Of a DNA stretch of 22,327 nucleotides, positions 1-4,796 are shown piece after piece; within the stretch, counting starts at the first letter, position 1, and every line of letters begins with the position of its first letter. This DNA is from a virus. The position numbers and the translations under genes are program-made. The stretch spans positions 1-22,327 of IMG/VR virus record IMGVR_UViG_3300043570_002128, one strand, 5' to 3'. A model generated the notes under the pieces. It ran no database searches, was not told the DNA's origin, and saw only the letters and a list, made by a program, of their open reading frames with translations.

Positions 1-429
1 ATCTCCCTCAAATACCACTTGTTCACCTTCTCTAAAGAAGGATACCTCTACCTCCTTACCAATACACTCACTAATATCTTTCTTTACTTGATTCTCATAA
101 TTTTCAATAGCTTCAACAATCTTATCCCCCATCTTACACATATCGAATGTATTAAGATATAACTTAAACGATTTAGACTCTACCATAAATTCTGAATCAG
201 CAGGGCATACTATTTTTAACGTACCTGCAATAGGTAAACCGTTGTTTAGTAAAAAGGTTGCTTCGTGACAATGCCACGTATCATAACCTACAAATTCATT
301 TCCTTTAATACCCCAATCACCGCGTGCTAAAACTCTTGGCATAGGATTTAATTGACTTGGATCAAAGGTGTCTGTATAGACTGCGTATGAGTTGGCTGAA
401 CCTAGGGTTTTTGCAGCCACTTCTGACAT
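1..429 (-). CDS. queF: NADPH-dependent 7-cyano-7-deazaguanine (preQ0) reductase QueF, N-terminal half (cut by window edge)
   Basis: QueF reduces the nitrile of preQ0 to the aminomethyl group of preQ1. The reading frame starts with ATG at 427-429 and stays open for 143 codons to base 1, so the 3' end is missing. The QueF substrate motif ESKSFKLY is at residues 84-91, followed by LNTF. The preceding stretch (VGYDTWHCHEATFLL, about 47-61) and the early LGSANSY and PRVLARG segments match the N-terminal domain of the long, bimodal QueF type (E. coli YqcD), not the short B. subtilis type. In bimodal enzymes the catalytic cysteine lies in the C-terminal half, which here would be beyond the window. 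The gene starts 1 base after the dpdA-like stop codon, so the two are probably co-transcribed. A phage-borne reductase beside a base-exchange enzyme suggests that preQ1 is the base placed in DNA. Family assignment is firm; completeness and activity cannot be judged. Confidence 0.9.
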   Translation of the reverse strand, partial: MSEVAAKTLGSANSYAVYTDTFDPSQLNPMPRVLARGDWGIKGNEFVGYDTWHCHEATFLLNNGLPIAGTLKIVCPADSEFMVESKSFKLYLNTFDMCKMGDKIVEAIENYENQVKKDISECIGKEVEVSFFREGEQVVFEGD

Positions 430-430
430 A

Positions 431-1213
431 TTACTTGCTGACATAGCTTCTAAATGTTTTTATATTTTTAAAAATAAGGTTTATTTGTTCTTCTGTTAAC
501 TTAATATCTAAATTATCTGCTAATTTAACTTTTGGTTTAGGTACAGTTAAGCCATGAGGTCCTAATTCATTACCCGCCCAACCGTTAATAACTGGAGAAC
601 TAGTATCTAACGAATAGATAAGTCCTCTAAGAGCAGTACTAAGATTATTAATTAAAATAAACTCTACTGGATTTTGACAGCCTAGTAAATGAAATTTAGG
701 TAATCCAATCCCCATATTGAATCTATTTGCATACCACCAATTTAAGAATCTAAATCTTACTGTTACATAATCTGATTTTTCAATTAAGTCGAAAGGTAAT
801 GCTATAATGTCTACTCTCTCACTTAGGTAGTAGTCAATACAATCTGCAATCTGTTCGAAAGTATCTCCTTGACATACGCCGATGTACTTTTGTCCCTCTA
901 CTTTATAATTCGCTAAATATTCTTTAGCATTACTTAAAGTTTGATCGTAGTTATTAACTACATCAGGAAGTACGAGATGGGTAGGTTTATATTCCTTACC
1001 CAACTCATAAAGCTCTTCCATTGGTATAGATCTACCTAATTCAAATGCTGAATTATCTAATATAGAGTAATCGGCTGTTTTAAGCTTTTCTTTATAAAAG
1101 TCAGCATATTCTGTATCTAAGCTTAATAAATGACCTAACACATAAGGGTAATCACTTACCTCATCGTGACGGTTAAATAAAACTTTCGGTATTTCATGTG
1201 AAATTAAAGGCAT
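431..1213 (-). CDS. dpdA: DpdA-like DNA guanine transglycosylase (TGT-fold base-exchange enzyme)
   Basis: This 260-aa protein belongs to the tRNA-guanine transglycosylase/DpdA superfamily, which swaps guanine for a 7-deazaguanine. Visible landmarks: LDNSAFELG (52-60), equivalent to the DSGGFQ region that carries the general-base aspartate; LPDV (82-85), matching the substrate-recognition aspartate; GVCQG (112-116), matching G-(I/V)-x-Q-G; HLLG (175-178); and SLDTSSP (201-207), whose D203 sits where the covalent nucleophile is expected. The C-terminal CxCxxC...H zinc site of bacterial TGT is absent and the protein is far shorter than the usual 370 or so residues, as in phage DpdA proteins that act on DNA. 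It lies 3 bases after queC and 1 base before queF. Regulation is not visible. The main alternative is a tRNA-acting TGT supplementing host queuosine, which I consider less likely because of the missing zinc site and the phage context. Confidence 0.8.
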   Translation of the reverse strand: MPLISHEIPKVLFNRHDEVSDYPYVLGHLLSLDTEYADFYKEKLKTADYSILDNSAFELGRSIPMEELYELGKEYKPTHLVLPDVVNNYDQTLSNAKEYLANYKVEGQKYIGVCQGDTFEQIADCIDYYLSERVDIIALPFDLIEKSDYVTVRFRFLNWWYANRFNMGIGLPKFHLLGCQNPVEFILINNLSTALRGLIYSLDTSSPVINGWAGNELGPHGLTVPKPKVKLADNLDIKLTEEQINLIFKNIKTFRSYVSK

Positions 1214-1216
1214 AAT

Positions 1217-2089
1217 TTATTTTTTATATTCTGATAATACTTTCTCTACTTGGTTCTTTGCAAATTCCCAGCTAACAGGTCCTGTTTCGTCAGCATATGC
1301 TACCGGATCGGGACGTCCTAATTTAATAAATGCTTCAATACGTTCTACTGATGCTGCTGATTTATAATCAGAATACCAAGTACCTTCAAAGTCCGACCAG
1401 TTATGCTTAATAAAAATTGGTTTATAAGATGTATTCGTACGTTTATATACTTCATCAAAGTCTAAACCTAATGCTTCGCATGATCTCAATCCGTCTTCTA
1501 ATATCTCAAACTTAGTTACTTCTAAGTAAGGAGTATAAACCGATACTAATTCAGAATCCCAATTACCAATTTTAAATGCTTCGAAATCTGCATCTCTAAA
1601 TTCTTGACGGCAGTCAGGATAGATGGCGTGATCACCTGCATGAATACCCATTGCAATAGCTACCTCTTGACCGATAGTACAATCATCTCCAATATTCTTA
1701 GTAGCAATCGATAATGCTGCTGCTTGAATTAAAGAAGAGAAAATTTTATTACGGTTAGGAACAACAGTTGCTTTCATATTATCTTGCTCGTAATGTCCTT
1801 CTGGTACATCTGCACCGCCTGTTACTAAAGCTGAAGTTAATAATTGCTGTAATCCATCTAGCTTTATAACCTGATACTTTACTTTATGGTATGCTATATT
1901 TTCTGCTTCCGAATCATAACCATTGTTAATATACTCAACTAATGATTTTGCGCGCTCTAATTCTACTTTATGCTTTTGACCGTAATCAAAACCTAATGCT
2001 GTTACTTCATAGCCATTAACTAATAGGTGTAACAAAAGAGAGGAAGAATCCATCCCACCTGATAATGATAAAACTGCTTGTTTTGCCAT
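1217..2089 (-). CDS. queC: 7-cyano-7-deazaguanine synthase QueC (preQ0 synthase)
   Basis: QueC uses ATP and ammonia to turn 7-carboxy-7-deazaguanine into preQ0. The 290-aa product has the PP-loop ATPase motif SGGMDSS (10-16), the conserved VVPNRN (109-114) and GIHAGDHAIYPDCRQEF (148-164) segments, and a C-terminal RPDPVAYADET block, all typical of QueC. The family normally ends with a four-cysteine zinc site (T-x-T-C-Y, then CGxCxxCxxR). Here the corresponding stretches read TNTSY (218-222) and SDYKSAASVER (240-250), so the cysteines are replaced, mostly by serine. The protein is longer than the roughly 220-230 residues of bacterial QueC, with inserts near residues 50-100 and 220-240. No Shine-Dalgarno precedes the ATG. 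Function is well supported by the PP-loop and substrate motifs and by queD/queE nearby; how the C-terminus folds without zinc is unknown. Confidence 0.9.
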   Translation of the reverse strand: MAKQAVLSLSGGMDSSSLLLHLLVNGYEVTALGFDYGQKHKVELERAKSLVEYINNGYDSEAENIAYHKVKYQVIKLDGLQQLLTSALVTGGADVPEGHYEQDNMKATVVPNRNKIFSSLIQAAALSIATKNIGDDCTIGQEVAIAMGIHAGDHAIYPDCRQEFRDADFEAFKIGNWDSELVSVYTPYLEVTKFEILEDGLRSCEALGLDFDEVYKRTNTSYKPIFIKHNWSDFEGTWYSDYKSAASVERIEAFIKLGRPDPVAYADETGPVSWEFAKNQVEKVLSEYKK

Positions 2090-2151
2090 CTTATTTAAAA
2101 TTTATAATTTAGAGCGTATTATTTTGTAGATCGATTAGCTCTATAACCGAA

Positions 2152-2358
2152 TTATTTTTTATCTTCTTTACCGTTAAGGTCTTTCTGTAAAGAAAGTATT
2201 TGACTTGTTATATTTCCTACTAAAGTTCCTAACTGTGCCCAAATATCATCGCACTCTTTTTCTAGCTTCTTAATAAGTCTAAGCTGGTATATCTGTAATC
2301 CTGCAAGTATTACTATAATAACTATGTATAAATGTTCTTGTGTAAATGTAACTGTCAT
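2152..2358 (-). CDS. Small membrane protein with C-terminal coiled-coil-like segment, unknown function
   Basis: The 68-aa product is not recognised. Residues about 9-26 form one hydrophobic helix rich in I, V and L, ending in IYQLRLIKK. A charged, heptad-like region follows (LEKECDDIWAQLG, then ITSQILSLQKDL) and the tail KEDKK is highly charged. The layout suggests a single-pass membrane protein with the helix near the N-terminus and a coiled-coil tail, of the kind often seen in phage genomes (inference). It lies 12 bases downstream of the 85-aa gene and 62 bases upstream of queC, inside the deazaguanine cluster, and is probably part of the same transcript. Nothing shows whether it has any role in that pathway. 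Confidence 0.6.
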   Translation of the reverse strand: MTVTFTQEHLYIVIIVILAGLQIYQLRLIKKLEKECDDIWAQLGTLVGNITSQILSLQKDLNGKEDKK

Positions 2359-2370
2359 TAATTAAAGGTA

Positions 2371-2619
2371 TTATTTTTTATTCGTTTCAACAACTTCATT
2401 TACAAAATTAGCAAATTCTTTCGTACCTGGAAATCCAATGAAGTTAGGATTGTCCATTACCCTCTGTAATGCTTTAATAGTTAAATCTTTGTTCTTAGTA
2501 TCTACAAGTAAGGGCTCTAGAATATACTCTTCTCCTGATTCGTTTTTACGGTTTAGGTAGAATAAAGTGCCTGCTGCAGCACCTAAAGCTTGATAATACT
2601 CCTCTGCGGTAGTACTCAT
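2371..2619 (-). CDS. Hypothetical 82-aa protein in the deazaguanine cluster
   Basis: No family is recognised. The frame is open from an ATG at 2626-2628, but a second ATG three codons later (2617-2619) starts 1 base after the queE stop and avoids an overlap, so I prefer that one (82 rather than 85 aa). The product looks like a small soluble domain: an acidic, alanine-rich N-terminus (TTAEEYYQALGAAAGTLFYL), a middle ending in EYILEPLLVDTKNKDLTI, and a C-terminal helix-like segment FANFVNEVVETNKK. There are no cysteines and no membrane segment. It sits between queE and a small membrane-protein gene and is tightly packed with both, so co-expression is likely. No function can be inferred. Confidence 0.6.
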   Translation of the reverse strand: MSTTAEEYYQALGAAAGTLFYLNRKNESGEEYILEPLLVDTKNKDLTIKALQRVMDNPNFIGFPGTKEFANFVNEVVETNKK

Positions 2620-2620
2620 A

Positions 2621-3505
2621 CTATACATTTAAAGTTTTATTCCAAGCTGCAATATGCAATCTAGTTAAACCTCTAAATCTATACTTCTTAGCCATCTCCA
2701 TTACGAATCGAGTACGCTCTTCAAAGTTAGCTGCATCATCTAAACCTGGCATACAGACTACATTCTTTAAAGGTATGTTAAATGGCTCTACAAAATCTCT
2801 AAAGATCTCTTTAACATCGTCTTCAGTACTGATAACAAACTTAAATTGATAGTTACTATGCTCCATAATACGACTAATTGCTTGAGGAACAATACGTTGC
2901 TTAGCTGTCATACCTGAGTTAGCTAATTTAGGTGAGCAGTTAATTTGATTCAATAAATCAAACAGATCATTTTCAATATAGTTTGTACCGTTAGTTTCTA
3001 TCTCATTATAAAAGTTATAACTTAGTACAGGACTTTTACCTCTTACTACTCTATATCCATTAAGGTTTATCATTGAAGGGTCAGTTAATAACCAGTACTT
3101 ATGAAAATTAGCGATTGCTTCTTGATGACCCTTAATTGTTGGTTCACCACCTGTCCAAATAATATGAACTAAACCGTTTTTAATATCTTCGTATACACCT
3201 TCCTCTTTCCATCTATCAATTAGATATTGGAACTCTTTATCTTCGCCTCTCCATAACCATTGAGAAGTAGAATCACAAGTCCAAGTAGCTTTACCCTCTT
3301 TATGTAAATCCCCTTCAAAGATTTCTCCGTCTTCTAACTTTTTTTCTTTCTCTAATTGATTAGTAAACTTCCTAGACATACCACATGTTAGGTTACAAAT
3401 ACCTAAGCGAACAAAGTACGCTGGAATACCAGATGAAATACCTTCCCCTTGTACTGTATAAAAGTCACTAGTAATAAGTAACTTCTTCGGATCTATTTTA
3501 CTCAT
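2621..3505 (-). CDS. queE: 7-carboxy-7-deazaguanine synthase QueE (radical SAM)
   Basis: QueE converts 6-carboxytetrahydropterin to 7-carboxy-7-deazaguanine with a [4Fe-4S] cluster and S-adenosylmethionine. The 294-aa product shows the family's N-terminal YTVQGEG (16-22) and the FVRLGICNLTC start of the cluster motif. GGEP (119-122), ETNGT (170-174) and CSPKL (190-194) follow, all QueE signatures. The cysteines are C37 and C41, but the third (C77, in TWTCDS, equivalent to the usual W-C-D-T) is displaced by about 35 inserted, strongly charged residues. Variable cluster loops are known in QueE (for example C-x14-C-x2-C in Burkholderia), so a functional enzyme is plausible. The ATG overlaps the end of a 51-aa gene by 8 bases, and no Shine-Dalgarno is seen at its own start, so translational coupling is possible. 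Assignment is confident; the loop is the unusual part. Confidence 0.9.
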   Translation of the reverse strand: MSKIDPKKLLITSDFYTVQGEGISSGIPAYFVRLGICNLTCGMSRKFTNQLEKEKKLEDGEIFEGDLHKEGKATWTCDSTSQWLWRGEDKEFQYLIDRWKEEGVYEDIKNGLVHIIWTGGEPTIKGHQEAIANFHKYWLLTDPSMINLNGYRVVRGKSPVLSYNFYNEIETNGTNYIENDLFDLLNQINCSPKLANSGMTAKQRIVPQAISRIMEHSNYQFKFVISTEDDVKEIFRDFVEPFNIPLKNVVCMPGLDDAANFEERTRFVMEMAKKYRFRGLTRLHIAAWNKTLNV

Positions 3506-3653
3506 TAGTTACTGTTTTAGAGGTTTCTACTTTTTTAAATTGAGCTTTCCATTCAGATTTAGGTATAAACTTCCATTCCCTAGTAGCTTGTTCAGCCTTT
3601 TCATTTGTTACTCGGATAATTTCTCCGGTCTTAGAACTCTTTAAACACTTCAT
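3498..3653 (-). CDS. Hypothetical 51-aa protein with a strong ribosome binding site
   Basis: This short frame starts at ATG 3651-3653 and ends in TAA at 3498-3500, overlapping the queE start by 8 bases. It begins MKCLKSSKTGEIIRV and contains two tryptophans (REWKFIPKSEWKAQF); it is lysine-rich and ends TVTNE. The start GEIIRVTNEKAEQ resembles small phage proteins that begin with a beta-hairpin, but I cannot name a family. Support for a real gene comes from the leader GGAGGAAAAACTATG, the only clear Shine-Dalgarno sequence I saw in the window, and from the fit between its neighbours. Overlap with queE suggests translational coupling that would help queE translation (inference). No function can be given. 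Confidence 0.6.
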   Translation of the reverse strand: MKCLKSSKTGEIIRVTNEKAEQATREWKFIPKSEWKAQFKKVETSKTVTNE

Positions 3654-3667
3654 AGTTTTTCCTCCAT
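3654..3667 (-). promoter_or_regulatory. Shine-Dalgarno ribosome binding site of the 51-aa gene
   Basis: On the minus strand the sequence GGAGGAAAAACT lies directly before the ATG at 3651-3653, giving GGAGG seven bases from the start codon. Other genes in the window have A/T-only leaders, so this is an exception and supports the start chosen for the short gene. Confidence 0.5.
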
Positions 3668-3671
3668 GTTT

Positions 3672-3806
3672 TTATTTGAATAATGTCTTTATATAATTTA
3701 ATACAGGGTTAAAGGTATGCCACTCACTAAGCAAGTAAATGATACTCGGATGCTTTTCTCCACATACTCCTAACGCATGTTCTATAATATGTAAAATTTC
3801 GTGCAT
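3672..3806 (-). CDS. Hypothetical 44-aa protein with an HEILH motif
   Basis: The frame starts at ATG 3804-3806 and ends with TAA at 3672-3674. The peptide opens MHEILHIIEHALGVCGEKHPS and ends LNYIKTLFK. It contains HEILH, which fits the HExxH pattern of zinc metalloproteases, plus further histidines (H10, H19) and one cysteine (C15), but 44 residues is too short for a zincin domain, so metal binding or chance is more likely. It starts 3 bases after the stop of the 94-aa gene and ends 18 bases before the next small gene, with a typical AATAAGTTATG leader for this genome. Packing, leader and a composition unlike random translation support it as a gene. I do not recognise a family. Confidence 0.55.
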   Translation of the reverse strand: MHEILHIIEHALGVCGEKHPSIIYLLSEWHTFNPVLNYIKTLFK

Positions 3807-3809
3807 AAC

Positions 3810-4094
3810 TTATTTTTTATCTACATAATGATGTAGCTTACTTCTTAACCTATCAATTCGTATTTGACAGTACCATTTTCCCATATTGCTAGATGCATTA
3901 GCATACCTCTCTTGCCAGTACTTAATACCTTTATTAGTTTTAGCATTAGCTTCTTCTAAGTAGTCTATATCCCAATAGCTATTATTCTCTTGTATTTCTT
4001 CATCGGTAGGAATATAAGGATTTTCTTCTCTATACTCCTCGATAAGCATTTTACGTCGAGACTTCTCTTGTTTTTTTTCGAATTTCTTATCCAT
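3810..4094 (-). CDS. Hypothetical 94-aa charged protein
   Basis: The product is not recognised. It begins with a very basic stretch (MDKKFEKKQEKSRRK), turns acidic and proline-containing (EEYREENPYIPTDEEI), and ends with a basic segment (CQIRIDRLRSKLHHYVDKK). Tryptophans and tyrosines are frequent in the middle (YWDIDYLEE, KYWQERYA). There is no membrane segment. It is probably helical and may bind nucleic acid or another protein, but that is only a guess from charge. Its ATG overlaps the queD stop codon by one base (TAATG), the kind of junction seen in translationally coupled phage genes. It is followed after 3 bases by the 44-aa gene. It is therefore likely expressed with the deazaguanine genes. 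Confidence 0.6.
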   Translation of the reverse strand: MDKKFEKKQEKSRRKMLIEEYREENPYIPTDEEIQENNSYWDIDYLEEANAKTNKGIKYWQERYANASSNMGKWYCQIRIDRLRSKLHHYVDKK

Positions 4095-4561
4095 TAGCCT
4101 ATATAAATTGCTGAGTTTCTTTTATTCTCAAAAAATTCTACTTTTAAAACCTTAACGCGACCTTTCGTTTCTTCTTGTACAAAGGTGTTGATTTTACCGT
4201 AAATATATTTTGCAAATTGTTCAGCGCCTACTGGACCTTCGAGTATCCTCAACTGAACTACCTCTTTTTTATCTAATTCTTTGAAGATTTCTAGTTCAGG
4301 ATCGTCTGGTGCTAGTACTGTAGTATGGTCGAACATGTAGTCCATCCATGCTTTTGGATTCATACCATCGATATTACCCTTAGCTCTTTTCATACCACCA
4401 AAGTCCCATACCCAGTTTCTATGGTCTAACTCTCCTTCGAAAGTTACTCTAAACTCGATATCGTAGCCATGTAAGAACCTACAATGCGTTCCTTCTGCAG
4501 CCCATTGACGAAAGACGGTACTAAAGCCGTCGTATAATTTTGTTGATTGAAATGTACTCAT
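4094..4561 (-). CDS. queD: 6-carboxy-5,6,7,8-tetrahydropterin synthase QueD (PTPS family)
   Basis: QueD converts 7,8-dihydroneopterin triphosphate to 6-carboxytetrahydropterin, the first step specific to deazaguanine synthesis. The 155-aa product has the family pattern: HCRFLHGY (26-33, matching C-x3-HGH), then VTFEGELD and WVWDFGGMK (the ...G-x-xxDF-xxLK block), FDH (77-79), GAEQFAKYIYGKI (112-124, the [T/S]xE-x-LA region) and a C-terminal VEFFENKRNSAIY. The catalytic cysteine is C27. Of the three zinc histidines of bacterial QueD, only H31 is plainly kept: the FxxAH position reads FSTVF and the HGH position reads HGY. A FRQW...HC...LHGY arrangement is, as far as I recall, shared by other phage QueD-like proteins, but I cannot verify this. 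The gene follows the cysteine-cluster gene by 18 bases and overlaps the next gene by one base. Confidence 0.85.
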   Translation of the reverse strand: MSTFQSTKLYDGFSTVFRQWAAEGTHCRFLHGYDIEFRVTFEGELDHRNWVWDFGGMKRAKGNIDGMNPKAWMDYMFDHTTVLAPDDPELEIFKELDKKEVVQLRILEGPVGAEQFAKYIYGKINTFVQEETKGRVKVLKVEFFENKRNSAIYIG

Positions 4562-4579
4562 AACTGTATTTTTATAAAA

Positions 4580-4792
4580 TTAAGTATTTTCTCTTAAATG
4601 ACCAAATTTTTCATCAAGTATTTGGTTTCCTTTTTTTGCTTTAGGAGTATATGGGCAATGTCTGCAGCCATTTCCACAGCATTGACCTCTTTGATAGAGG
4701 AAGAGAGGTGTGAAAATTACACGCTCTCCCTCTAAGTAATAATGTAGTACTTCTTGTGTACCTATATTTCTAAAATGGTTATCTTCTACCAT
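4580..4792 (-). CDS. Small cysteine-cluster protein (CCGNGCRHCPY motif, DUF5522-like)
   Basis: The 70-aa product carries CCGNGCRHCPY at residues 38-48, followed by a basic segment (TPKAKKGN). This cysteine motif is the hallmark of the DUF5522 family of small proteins of unknown function, found in Bacteroidota and other organisms. Four closely spaced cysteines and one histidine could hold zinc or an iron-sulfur centre (inference). The N-terminal part is a short domain with an EGERVIFTPLFL strand-like stretch. The gene lies 4 bases after the ribonucleotide reductase stop and 18 bases before queD, linking the nucleotide-supply and deazaguanine genes. The upstream AGGGTAAATTTATG may give a weak ribosome binding site. 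Family name is a recollection of the motif; role is unknown. Confidence 0.65.
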   Translation of the reverse strand: MVEDNHFRNIGTQEVLHYYLEGERVIFTPLFLYQRGQCCGNGCRHCPYTPKAKKGNQILDEKFGHLRENT

Positions 4793-4796
4793 AAAT

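Noticed and set aside
2090-2151. Inverted repeat AGAGC/GCTCT between queC and the 68-aa gene
   Set aside because: Only 5 bp with a 22-base loop and no T-run; not a convincing terminator.
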